Source of the DNA: Bradyrhizobium jicamae
GTDB lineage: Bacteria > Pseudomonadota > Alphaproteobacteria > Rhizobiales > Xanthobacteraceae
Length of the DNA stretch: 64,000 nucleotides
Assembly: GCF_018130215.1 (NCBI RefSeq)
Contig: NZ_JAFCKQ010000011.1
Location: 1 to 64,000 of the forward strand
Direction of reading: 5' to 3'
Of this stretch, positions 33,591-40,967 are shown one piece after another. A program made the translations under genes and the position numbers. The notes under the pieces were generated by a model, which worked only from the letters and a program-made list of their open reading frames with translations, made no database searches and had not been told where the DNA came from. The stretch's first letter is position 1. Every line of letters begins with the position of its first letter.

Positions 33591-35239
33591 CGTGACACCT
33601 CCGGTCGGCCGGGAATCCGCGCGCCGGCAGCCAGCCATTCGCGGTAGCTGCGGAACTTGAGGCCAAGCTTGTCGTAATAGACCCTGAGATAGCCGTCATC
33701 GCCGCGCTTCACCGCCCCGGGCATCACCTGCTCGACCTCCTGCGCGATCACGCCGACATACGCCTTGCTGCTGCCGAGGTAGCTGAAGCGGTAGTAGCCG
33801 AGGCCGTTGGCGAGATGCCCGAGCAGGACGACGTCGTGCTTCAGCGCGAGGTCGGAACGCCGTCCGCCACCACCGCCTCCTCCACCACGGAAGCCGCCAC
33901 CGCCCCCTCCACCACTGAAGCCGCCTCCGCCGCCGCCTCCACGGCCTGCAAAGCCGCCGCCCCCTCCTAAGCCGCCTCCGCCGCCGCCCCGTGCGCCAAG
34001 GCTGGCCTGCCCACGTGCGGATTGCAGGTTCGCCGCGCGTCCCGACGAGACATTGCCAAGGGCGCCGTCGCGGCGGCCACCGCTGCTCCGTGCGCCATCA
34101 CGGCTGCGATCACTCGTCCTGGCGCGATCGCCACCACCCTTGGCCTTGTTGCCGGCGCTCGCGCGGTCGCCGCCTTTGGCGCGATTGGCTGCACTCGCAC
34201 GGTCGCCGCCCTTCGCGCGATCACCTCCACGGTCGCCAGCCCGATCGCCTGCGCGATCCGCGCCCGGACGGTCGCTTCCCGGCTTCACAACCTGCTGGCC
34301 GTCGCGGCCGCGATAGTTCATGCGGTCATCGACACCGGCGCGATTGCCGTTGCCGCCGAATCGCTGTTGCACGTTGCCGTTGCTGTAGCGAACACCCTGA
34401 CGATGCGCCGGATTGTGTTGCCAGCCGTTCCCGATATTGTTGACCTTGTTGAAATGGTTCACGTAGACGTTGCGGTTGCCCCAGTTGCAGCCGCCGCCCC
34501 AGTAATTGCCCCAGCGTCCGATCGCCCAGCCGGCGCCGAAGGCGAGGCCCGCCGCGATCACACCCGCGCCGATATATGACGGATAGCCGAAGTAATACGG
34601 CGGATAGTCGGCATAGGGCCACGCACCATAGACCGTCGCGGGATCGTAATAGGGCACGTAGATCGTGTCCGGATCGGTCTGCTCGATGACGATGACCTGC
34701 TTGCTCTCCTCGGTCTGGACGCTGACCTTTTGTTGCTTGGTCGTTACCAGCTTGTTGTTGGCCTGCGCCTTGCTGCGTAACCGCTGGATCGCATCCATCA
34801 CATCGGCCTGCTGAGCCAGCACGGCGTCGCCGAGATCTTTGGTCCAGTCGACCTTGTCGCTCATCATCGAGAGGACGTCGGCGGTGCTGGTGAGCGCCTT
34901 TACGCTGTCATCCCAGGCCTGCTTGCCGACCTCCGTCTTGAGCGCCTCGCCTTTGAGATTCTTGCGCGCGCTCAGCCAGCGATCGGCTTGCACGACCTCG
35001 AGCGGATAAGTCGAAGCTGCAAGCACATTTGCCAGCAGGGAATCGGGATAAAGCGCGATCGGCGCCACAAGCGCTTCCAGTTGTTCGGGCTTCAGGAGTT
35101 GATCGGGCGATTGTACTGCGGCAGGGGGTTGCGGCTGGCTAGCTTGAGCCGGCGGATTTGCAGAGGTCTGGGCGATCGCGGCGGTCGGCGCTGCCGACAG
35201 CAGCACGATCGCAAGCAGGGTCCTGCCCCAACCAAACAT
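33587..35239 (-). CDS. DUF3300 exported protein with S74-like C-terminal domain
   Basis: ATG 35239 is preferred over an ATG six codons upstream because GGAG and the signal peptide (MFGWGRTLLAIVLLSAAPTA) fit it. The product has 550 residues. Domain order: DUF3300 (about 45-270; L-V-A-P-I-A-L-Y-P-D-S-L-L, I-Y-V-P-Y-Y-D-P), a basic low-complexity stretch with repeated K-G-G-D-R-A-S units (about 320-390), a glycine-rich linker (about 410-460), and a C-terminal domain like the peptidase S74 intramolecular chaperone. The last starts S-D-L-A-L-K (Ser462, Lys467) and includes G-V-I-A-Q-E-V-E-Q-V. A box at 35296 precedes it. Confidence 0.87.
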   Translation of the reverse strand: MFGWGRTLLAIVLLSAAPTAAIAQTSANPPAQASQPQPPAAVQSPDQLLKPEQLEALVAPIALYPDSLLANVLAASTYPLEVVQADRWLSARKNLKGEALKTEVGKQAWDDSVKALTSTADVLSMMSDKVDWTKDLGDAVLAQQADVMDAIQRLRSKAQANNKLVTTKQQKVSVQTEESKQVIVIEQTDPDTIYVPYYDPATVYGAWPYADYPPYYFGYPSYIGAGVIAAGLAFGAGWAIGRWGNYWGGGCNWGNRNVYVNHFNKVNNIGNGWQHNPAHRQGVRYSNGNVQQRFGGNGNRAGVDDRMNYRGRDGQQVVKPGSDRPGADRAGDRAGDRGGDRAKGGDRASAANRAKGGDRASAGNKAKGGGDRARTSDRSRDGARSSGGRRDGALGNVSSGRAANLQSARGQASLGARGGGGGGLGGGGGFAGRGGGGGGGFSGGGGGGGFRGGGGGGGGRRSDLALKHDVVLLGHLANGLGYYRFSYLGSSKAYVGVIAQEVEQVMPGAVKRGDDGYLRVYYDKLGLKFRSYREWLAAGARIPGRPEVSR

Positions 35240-35295
35240 CGCAATCTCCATCAACATTGATCCCCGGCAGCATCGGTCGCAGCCATGCCCGCTCG

Positions 35296-35309
35296 TTGAT
35301 CGAGATCAA
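35296..35309. promoter_or_regulatory. FixK/FNR-type box
   Basis: TTGATCGAGATCAA is a perfect TTGAT-N4-ATCAA palindrome. It lies 57 bp upstream of the DUF3300 start at 35239. The gene on its other side ends here, so the box serves only the DUF3300 operon. Confidence 0.78.
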
Positions 35310-35326
35310 GGAACGCGACCGTTGGC

Positions 35327-36652
35327 TCAGCTTCCGGCATCGTCCGGCTGCTGCGACGCGAGATGGAGGCGACGGTCGTGGATCAGGTTCTCGAGACGAT
35401 GGGCTGCAACGTTCACCGCCGTGACGGCACGCTCGGCCTTGTCGTCGGCAACCGGCTGGCTACGCTGCGTCCGCAGCACGTGGTCGATCTCGCGCTCGAT
35501 CGCCTCCAGTTCAGCTTCGCGTCCGGCTTCCCTGATCCGGGGGCCCAGCGCATAAAGCGAGTCGAGCGCTTCCTGGCGGGTCTTCGTCTCGAGCGGGCGG
35601 AGGAATCTCCACGCGGCGGCAAGCACGGACGCGAGCCCACCCGCTATCATCGGCGCCAGGAAGATCGCATTGCCCCACCGGTCGAGAAAACTCTCTCGAG
35701 TCCCTTCATAGAACGCGGCTGCCCCTGGATGCAGGGGTATGTAGGCGCCCGCATCGCTATCGGGCGTTGCGATCTGCGACAGCGCCGGCAGTTCGGCAAG
35801 CAAGTCCCGACGCGCGCTCATGATCGACTGTGTCAGGTCGCCGATCAGGTCATTCCCAAGCTTCTTCTGGGCCACCAGATAGAACGACGTCTGCAGCGTC
35901 GTCACGTCGTCAGGGGGAATGGGCGGCGAACCGCGCAGGGTTCCCTTCGGCACGTCAAAGCTCTGATAGGCGCGTTCCTTTTCAGCGATGGCTCCTGCGG
36001 ACTCAACGGCGATCACCACCGGGCCGGCTCGCCCGGTATGCGGGAAGACATTGCGCAGCAGCGCAAGATACTTTTCGGTCAGGGGCATGACGAGCAGGAT
36101 CGCGCGCACGTCCTTGGCGTCGAGAGCCCGGCGCGCGTCCGCGGGGGCAAGCGGCTTGAACGTAACGCCCGCCCGGGTCAGGTCGTATTCGTCGGTCAGC
36201 ACCTTGATCAGCTTTTGATTGGCTTCGGCGCCGATGACACCGATCGTTGCGCGCTTCAGCTCCGCAATGTCAGATATTGCAGCGCCGGGCGGCGCGACGA
36301 TCAGCACGGTGGCGTGGGCCAATACGATGACGGCCTGAGCTTGCGAGAGATCGCCGACATCACCGCGTACCACGGCGAGGTCGACCTTTCCGGACGCGAA
36401 TGCGTTGGCGGACTCGAGCGGTCCCGGGGTCTGGATCAAGCTGAGTCGGACTGGCGCTTTCGACTGAGCGAGATTTCCCGCGATCGCCGAGACGAGCTTG
36501 CCGGCCTCGCCGTCCAGCGAACCGACCGCGATCGTCAAAGTCGTCGGCCTCTCATACCAGCGATAGGCCAGCAGGCCGACGCCCCCTGCCAAGAGGACAA
36601 GTCCCGCAACCAGGGCGATGCGCAACGATCTCGGCAACCTGCGCGGATCCAC
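35327..36652 (-). CDS. TAXI-family solute-binding protein with membrane anchors
   Basis: The start is a GTG at 36652 with GAGG upstream. The 441-residue protein has an N-terminal span (about 11-30). A TAXI-type periplasmic binding domain follows (about 38-320; L-T-I-A-V-G-S-L-D-G-E, D-L-A-V-V-R-G-D-V, I-G-V-I-G-A-E-A-N), then a second span (about 330-352) and a charged cytoplasmic helical tail of about 85 residues. Ordinary TAXI receptors are soluble and work with TRAP permeases. No permease is adjacent, and the tail suggests a membrane-bound sensor or scaffold. It ends the operon that begins at 38863. Confidence 0.85.
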   Translation of the reverse strand: MDPRRLPRSLRIALVAGLVLLAGGVGLLAYRWYERPTTLTIAVGSLDGEAGKLVSAIAGNLAQSKAPVRLSLIQTPGPLESANAFASGKVDLAVVRGDVGDLSQAQAVIVLAHATVLIVAPPGAAISDIAELKRATIGVIGAEANQKLIKVLTDEYDLTRAGVTFKPLAPADARRALDAKDVRAILLVMPLTEKYLALLRNVFPHTGRAGPVVIAVESAGAIAEKERAYQSFDVPKGTLRGSPPIPPDDVTTLQTSFYLVAQKKLGNDLIGDLTQSIMSARRDLLAELPALSQIATPDSDAGAYIPLHPGAAAFYEGTRESFLDRWGNAIFLAPMIAGGLASVLAAAWRFLRPLETKTRQEALDSLYALGPRIREAGREAELEAIEREIDHVLRTQRSQPVADDKAERAVTAVNVAAHRLENLIHDRRLHLASQQPDDAGS

Positions 36653-36728
36653 GGCGCCTCACTCAATCGGTTCGGCATCTGCCGACAAATGTGTGGCATT
36701 GCTCAGCCAGGGCGGGGACCAGGCGCCT

Positions 36729-37142
36729 TTAGATCTTGCAACGATGATAGTTGACCTCCATCCCCTCGATGCCCGGGAACTGGCGCGTAATGGTGTCGTC
36801 GTCGACGGCCTTGAGGAAAAACTGCACGCTCGAGACCATGATCCCCGACGCGCAACCAACGACGATGTTGATATTCTGGCCGTCGTCCTTCCGCGACTTG
36901 ATCTTGCAATTCTCGAACTTGCCTCTCAGACGATCGGGTTCGGCGATGAATCCGCCGCCATAGACGCCCGAAAAGTTCGTGAACGTGAGCTGATTCGCCC
37001 GGCCCTTGTGTGTGAACACTTTTCGGCACTGCTCGGCGCTTGTCGCCCAGGCGCCGGTGAGATCGAACGCCGCGGCGTAATCGGGCAGCGCGACGGCCAG
37101 ACATCCCGCCAGGAACGCGCCATATCTCCGGCCCGTGTTCAT
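36729..37142 (-). CDS. Small exported cysteine-containing protein
   Basis: The 137-residue protein has a signal peptide (MNTGRRYGAFLAGCLAVALPDYAAA) and a mature domain beginning F-D-L-T-G-A-W. It holds four Cys (E-Q-C, E-N-C, V-G-C and H-R-C near the end), consistent with two disulfides, and a beta-rich pattern (F-T-N-F-S-G-V-Y-G-G-G-F). The F-D-L-x-G-x-W opening is common in small periplasmic beta-barrel proteins. I cannot name the family. GGGAGA lies upstream of the start. It is 31 bp after the HlyD gene and 76 bp before the TAXI gene. Confidence 0.7.
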   Translation of the reverse strand: MNTGRRYGAFLAGCLAVALPDYAAAFDLTGAWATSAEQCRKVFTHKGRANQLTFTNFSGVYGGGFIAEPDRLRGKFENCKIKSRKDDGQNINIVVGCASGIMVSSVQFFLKAVDDDTITRQFPGIEGMEVNYHRCKI

Positions 37143-37173
37143 TCAACATCTCCCTGGCGCCCGGTTCGACTTG

Positions 37174-38406
37174 TCAGTGCCCGCTCAGAACCAGCGTCTT
37201 GATCGGCAGCAGCAGGGCCTGGATGCGAAGCAGCAGCGCATGCACCAACCCCACGGCATCGATCGCATGCAGGACGAAGGCCTGCCCGGCGCTTGTGTCC
37301 TTGGCCGAGATGACCTCGTGATTGCTGGTGTAGGCGTTGACGATGCAGCTGCTGCCCGCGGTTACGCCTTCCAACCCATCCTTGTACAAGGGCTCGAGGA
37401 ACACCAGAATGGTGCCGGGCCGGGCAATATTCTGGGCTTCGATCAATTGCTCGCCGCCACGAAATTGGCCGGCCGCGATGTAGTCCTGGACCGAGGTGAT
37501 GACCATCGGGATGATCGTCCACGGCTTTGAGACGCAGGTCGCCTCGGCGACCATCCCCTCCTTCAAAACCTGTGCCTCGATCTGGCCGAAACCGGCCTGG
37601 AGCGACTGCTGACCCGCCCCTTCCGGAATCAGGACGCCTGCCGGACGCATCAGCGGATTGACGACGTCCCCCGGGCGAAGAAAGAACTGCTCGACGCGTC
37701 CGTCAACGCCGGCACGAACCACCGTCTTGTCGAGATCGACCTGTGCCTGCGCCAGCGCCGCCTCCGCGCTCGCCTTCTCTGCGGGCAACAGCGTCGACAC
37801 CCGCAATGACGCCGACTGCTTGACGGCGGAGGCGGCATCGATGCCGGCCTGCCGTTGATCGACCAGAACCTGGAGCTTCTCAATGTCGCGCTGCGGAACA
37901 ATTCCGGGATTGCGGCGCTGCAGATCGCTTTTTACGTCGAGCTCATCCTTGGCCTGCTGGTAGGCGCTCTTGGCTTCCTGGACCTGCGCTTCCGACTTCA
38001 CCACATCGGCCTCGGCTGCGATCAATGATGCATCGACCTCGGCGACCTTGCGCTTCGCGGTGTCGAGGGCCGCACTCTGCTTCGAGCTGTCGAGCCGGAA
38101 GATGACCTCGCCCTTCTTGACCGGCGCGCTGAAACCGATGTTGACCTCCGCAACGCGCCCCGAGCCCTCGGGAAGAATTGGGACTGTGCGGTAGAACAAC
38201 GCGGCGCTGGTCGTCGATGGATGGAAATAGAAGATCGTGGTGATCAAGGCGACCGTCAGCATCAGGCAGCCTGTGATGCCCCAGCGAAGTTCGTACCAGA
38301 CGGAATAGAAGGTTATTTCCTTGCCAAAGCGCTTTCCCTGGACGTAGCGGCGAAAGAGATAGTCGGGCAAGATCGTAAGCAGTGAGCAGAGGATCAGTTC
38401 AAACAT
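37174..38406 (-). CDS. HlyD-family secretion protein (YiaV-like)
   Basis: The 410-residue protein starts with membrane segments (about 1-18 and 45-62). A periplasmic adaptor follows: lipoyl half (L-P-E-G-S-G-R-V-A-E-V), a long coiled coil (about 110-240, rich in A/E/Q), the second lipoyl half (V-R-A-G-V-D-G-R-V-E-Q-F) and a beta-barrel part. E. coli YiaV/YibH, paired with DUF3302 proteins YiaW/YibI, have the same organisation, and here too the upstream gene encodes a DUF3302-like protein. The two overlap by 8 bp (ATGTTTGA), so translation is coupled. No dedicated pump is encoded nearby. Confidence 0.85.
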   Translation of the reverse strand: MFELILCSLLTILPDYLFRRYVQGKRFGKEITFYSVWYELRWGITGCLMLTVALITTIFYFHPSTTSAALFYRTVPILPEGSGRVAEVNIGFSAPVKKGEVIFRLDSSKQSAALDTAKRKVAEVDASLIAAEADVVKSEAQVQEAKSAYQQAKDELDVKSDLQRRNPGIVPQRDIEKLQVLVDQRQAGIDAASAVKQSASLRVSTLLPAEKASAEAALAQAQVDLDKTVVRAGVDGRVEQFFLRPGDVVNPLMRPAGVLIPEGAGQQSLQAGFGQIEAQVLKEGMVAEATCVSKPWTIIPMVITSVQDYIAAGQFRGGEQLIEAQNIARPGTILVFLEPLYKDGLEGVTAGSSCIVNAYTSNHEVISAKDTSAGQAFVLHAIDAVGLVHALLLRIQALLLPIKTLVLSGH

Positions 38407-38863
38407 GGCCGTGTACCTCGCTCTTGGGGATACTCGGCCCCTTTGCCGATTCCCCTTCAGCCGTCGTCACCTGAGCGGGCTCGCTGCCGCCTTCCTCCGG
38501 CTGCGCAACTGTGTCCGAGTTGTCGGCGAGTCTCTCCACCGATCCGGCGATGCTGCGCAGCGGAGTGCTGAAATCGGGAATGTCGATCAGGGCAAGCAGC
38601 AGCCCCGCAACCCAGAAGGCGTGGATATGCGTGAATAGCGATATCAGGCCAAGGATGGCTACGACCTCGAACTGCAGTTTCTGTGACTTATGCGCCATGC
38701 GCTCGGGCAAACTGTGCAGGCGCCAATAGAGATTGCCGACATAGAGCACGACAACAACCAGGAAGACGCCCGTCCCAACCATAAAGAGGTCCGTCTGGCC
38801 TGTGGGCGGAGCGAGATAGAATGGCAGATGGTGCGGTGCTAGCGGGTGAAGCTGTTCACTCAA
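38399..38863 (-). CDS. DUF3302-like inner-membrane protein
   Basis: The start is a TTG at 38863 with GGGAG at good spacing. The 154-residue protein has a span at about 26-46, the segment L-Y-W-R-L-H-S-L-P-E-R-M-A-H-K, and a second hydrophobic stretch (about 66-92) with S-L-F-T-H-I-H-A-F-W. These correspond to the L-H-D-I-P-Y-E-I-A and S-L-F-T-L-H segments of DUF3302 (E. coli YiaW/YibI). The C-terminal 60 residues are acidic and disordered. It is first in a four-gene operon (to 35327) behind a FixK-type box. Family function unknown. Confidence 0.72.
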   Translation of the reverse strand: MSEQLHPLAPHHLPFYLAPPTGQTDLFMVGTGVFLVVVVLYVGNLYWRLHSLPERMAHKSQKLQFEVVAILGLISLFTHIHAFWVAGLLLALIDIPDFSTPLRSIAGSVERLADNSDTVAQPEEGGSEPAQVTTAEGESAKGPSIPKSEVHGHV

Positions 38864-38915
38864 TTCCAGTCTCCCGTTCGATTACCGCACAGTGGGGCCC
38901 GTACCCCGCCGATAC

Positions 38916-38929
38916 TTGATCTGGATCAA
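38916..38929. promoter_or_regulatory. FixK/FNR-type box in a divergent promoter
   Basis: TTGATCTGGATCAA is a perfect palindrome of the consensus type. It is 53 bp before the DUF3302-like operon on the minus strand and 70 bp before the plus-strand gene at 38999 that leads into ppk2. Confidence 0.8.
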
Positions 38930-38998
38930 ACGAACGTGTCTCCCCGGTCCTAGCCTTCGTTTCGCAGGGCGAAAGATCGGTCCCAGGAGGTCCAGGCC

Positions 38999-39454
38999 AT
39001 GCGAGACAAGATCGACGACTTGATCCCAAATGCGCACGATATCCAGAAGGAAGCTGCGGTCAAGCAAGCTGAAAAGGCCGATGAGTACGCCCGTCGAGCG
39101 GCTGCGGTCGAAGCCGAGAAGAAGGCTCTCATCGAACGGCTGAGCAAGCCTTCGGGACTGACTGAGGAGGAAAAGATCAAGCTCGCGTCGACCGTGATCC
39201 AGCGCGCCGTCCGAAACGGGTTGGCCGAGGTCCAGGTCTACCGCTTCCCGAACACGCTTTGCACCGACAAGGGGCGCGCGATCAACCAGATGGAGCCGGG
39301 CTGGGAAAATACGCTAACCGGAATCCCGAAGGAAATCTACCAGCTCTGGGCTGACTATCTGCAGCCCCGTGGCTATCGCATTCGCTACCAGATCATCGAC
39401 TTCTCCGGCGGGGTGCCCGGCGACATCGGCATCGTTATCGCCTGGGGAAACTAG
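38999..39454 (+). CDS. Conserved protein of unknown function upstream of ppk2
   Basis: The 151-residue cytoplasmic protein has an N-terminal charged helix with coiled-coil character (about 14-60, A-E-K-A-D-E-Y-A-R-R-A-A-A-V-E-A-E-K-K). A compact C-terminal domain follows (V-Q-V-Y-R-F-P-N-T-L-C-T-D-K-G-R-A-I-N, G-Y-R-I-R-Y-Q-I-I-D-F-S-G-G-x-P-G-D-I-G). No enzyme motif is evident. It is separated from ppk2 by 11 bases, and both follow the shared FixK-type box, so a link with polyphosphate use or energy stress is plausible. AGGAGG precedes the ATG. Confidence 0.75.
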   Translation: MRDKIDDLIPNAHDIQKEAAVKQAEKADEYARRAAAVEAEKKALIERLSKPSGLTEEEKIKLASTVIQRAVRNGLAEVQVYRFPNTLCTDKGRAINQMEPGWENTLTGIPKEIYQLWADYLQPRGYRIRYQIIDFSGGVPGDIGIVIAWGN

Positions 39455-39465
39455 TCCTCATAACC

Positions 39466-40278
39466 ATGGATATCCCAATGGCAAAAGACGAAGCTGCAAC
39501 GAAGATGAAGCGTAAGGTGTACGAGAAGGAACTGCACAAGCTGCAGGTCGAACTCTGCCATCTTCAGGAGTGGGTGAAGGCGAACAACCTGCGTGTGATC
39601 GTCCTGTTCGAGGGCCGCGATGCCGCCGGCAAGGGTGGCACGATCAAGGCCCTCACGGAAAAAGTCAGCCCTCGCGTGTTTCGCGTGGTTGCACTGCCCG
39701 CTCCGTCCGATCGCGAGAAGTCGCAGCTTTTCATCCAGCGCTATATGCAGCAGTTTCCGGCCGGCGGCGAAATCGTCATTTTCGATCGCAGTTGGTACAA
39801 CCGCGCTGGCGTCGAGTATGTGATGGGCTTCTGCACCCCGGCCGAGCACAAGCGCTTCCTCTCGCTCTGTCCGCAGATGGAGCAATATATCATCGAGGGC
39901 GGCATCATCCTCATCAAGCTGTGGCTCGAGGTCGGCATGGAAGAGCAGGAGCGACGCTTCAGGGCGCGGATCGATGACCCGCTCCGGCAGTGGAAGCTGA
40001 GCCCGATGGATACGGAGTCCTTCCGCCGCTGGTATGAGTATTCCCACGCGCGCGACCTGATGCTCAAGGCGACCAGCACGAAGCATGCACCCTGGTATGT
40101 CATCCGCTCCGACGACAAGCGGCGCGCGCGGCTGAACTGCATATCACATCTTCTGAAGACCATCCCCTATAGTCGGATTCGGCGCGACAAGGTCAGGCTG
40201 CCCAAGCGATCCGCCAAGGGACGCTACAACGATCAGACCGCCCTGCGCGCGATCAAGTCTGTTGTCGAACGATATTGA
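39466..40278 (+). CDS. ppk2: Polyphosphate kinase 2 family
   Basis: The 270-residue protein carries the PPK2 core: Walker A G-R-D-A-A-G-K-G-G (50-58), the lid region with R-V-V-A-L-P-A-P-S-D-R-E, and Walker B I-F-D-R-S-W-Y-N-R (105-113). It then has D-D-P-L-R-Q-W-K-L-S-P-M-D and A-P-W-Y-V-I-R-S-D-D-K-R-R-A-R-L-N. One-domain members use polyphosphate to phosphorylate nucleoside mono- or diphosphates; which one cannot be fixed here. It could buffer ATP/GTP under low oxygen. An alternative ATG lies four codons in (39478). A strong hairpin follows at 40283. Confidence 0.93.
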   Translation: MDIPMAKDEAATKMKRKVYEKELHKLQVELCHLQEWVKANNLRVIVLFEGRDAAGKGGTIKALTEKVSPRVFRVVALPAPSDREKSQLFIQRYMQQFPAGGEIVIFDRSWYNRAGVEYVMGFCTPAEHKRFLSLCPQMEQYIIEGGIILIKLWLEVGMEEQERRFRARIDDPLRQWKLSPMDTESFRRWYEYSHARDLMLKATSTKHAPWYVIRSDDKRRARLNCISHLLKTIPYSRIRRDKVRLPKRSAKGRYNDQTALRAIKSVVERY

Positions 40279-40282
40279 ACGA

Positions 40283-40310
40283 AACAGGCCGCGCATTACC
40301 GCGGCCTGTT
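40283..40310. terminator. Perfect 11-bp hairpin between convergent genes
   Basis: AACAGGCCGCG (40283-40293) pairs with CGCGGCCTGTT (40300-40310) around CATTAC. It starts five bases after the ppk2 stop and faces the convergent gene ending at 40331, so it probably terminates transcription from both sides. Confidence 0.75.
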
Positions 40311-40330
40311 CCCAAAATTGCAACCTGGTT

Positions 40331-40762
40331 CTACTTCAGCCGTATCGTCACGCCGCCCACGGCGGCCGATACTTCCGCGCCGACCTTCGGGCCGCTGAGC
40401 TGCAGGATCACGCCATTGGCGTTCTGCAATTGAACGCCGCCGGCACCGGCCGCAATCGCCCCGCCTGCGCCGGCCGCCGAGTAGGAGCCTTCAATCGAGG
40501 CCGGTCCCTTCAGATTTATAGCTCGCCCGACGAGCTTGGTGGTGGAAGCACCGATTGTGAAGCCGACGCTCATGCCCGACACGGTGAACGGGTAGTGCTT
40601 GCCGCGAAGCGTCAGAACGCCCTCTCCGCCTCCGACGCCGACGATGAAGCCACCCTTGGTGAAGACCACGGCAACCGATCCTGTTTCAGCCTGCGACCGC
40701 GCGCTGAAACCGGTTACTCCCATCAACAACGCAATCAGGGCAACGAGCAAACGAGTCTTCAT
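40331..40762 (-). CDS. Glycine-rich exported protein, paralogue 2
   Basis: GGAGGAG lies just before ATG 40762. The product has 143 residues like its paralogue at 32208 and roughly half of the aligned residues agree. It has a signal peptide (ending A-R-S-Q-A), then G-F-I-V-G-V-G-G-G-E-G-V-L, Y-P-F-T-V-S-G-M-S-V-G-F-T-I-G-A-S, G-A-G-G-A-I-A-A-G-A-G-G and G-V-T-I-R-L-K. The repeated hydrophobic/glycine pattern suggests a membrane-associated beta fold. It is the last gene behind the decarboxylase and the 54-residue membrane protein, 37 bp after the latter. Confidence 0.72.
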   Translation of the reverse strand: MKTRLLVALIALLMGVTGFSARSQAETGSVAVVFTKGGFIVGVGGGEGVLTLRGKHYPFTVSGMSVGFTIGASTTKLVGRAINLKGPASIEGSYSAAGAGGAIAAGAGGVQLQNANGVILQLSGPKVGAEVSAAVGGVTIRLK

Positions 40763-40799
40763 ATTTTCTCCTCCATGGACAAGGTGCGATGGCGAGCTA

Positions 40800-40964
40800 T
40801 TACGCTAGCAGCATTGCGAAATAGCCCAGGTTGGTGAGCAGTATGCCAGATACGGCGTAGCCGACCGGAAAACCGATCCAGACGGCCAAGCCAACGACGA
40901 AGAACAGTAGCAGATAGGGATCTGCTGAACGAATGTGAAAAGCTCTGCGTAGCCGTCCCCACAT
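40800..40964 (-). CDS. 54-residue two-span membrane protein in the decarboxylase operon
   Basis: This frame starts at ATG 40964, only three bases after the decarboxylase stop (40968), and ends at TAA 40800. It encodes a basic N-terminus (MWGRLRRAFHIRSADP) followed by two hydrophobic segments (about 17-30 and 34-54) joined at G-F-P-V-G-Y. The position, amphipathic basic start and hydrophobicity make it a credible small inner-membrane protein. A weak AAGG is the only ribosome binding site, so coupling to the upstream stop is likely. A different overlapping open frame at 40759-40962 has poor composition and is rejected. Function unknown; a partner of a transporter or of the decarboxylase is conceivable. 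Confidence 0.65.
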   Translation of the reverse strand: MWGRLRRAFHIRSADPYLLLFFVVGLAVWIGFPVGYAVSGILLTNLGYFAMLLA

Positions 40965-40967
40965 GAA

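Noticed and set aside
34022..34579. 185-codon plus-strand frame full of Ala/Val/Ile
   Set aside because: It is antisense to the repetitive low-complexity part of the DUF3300 gene, which explains its biased composition.
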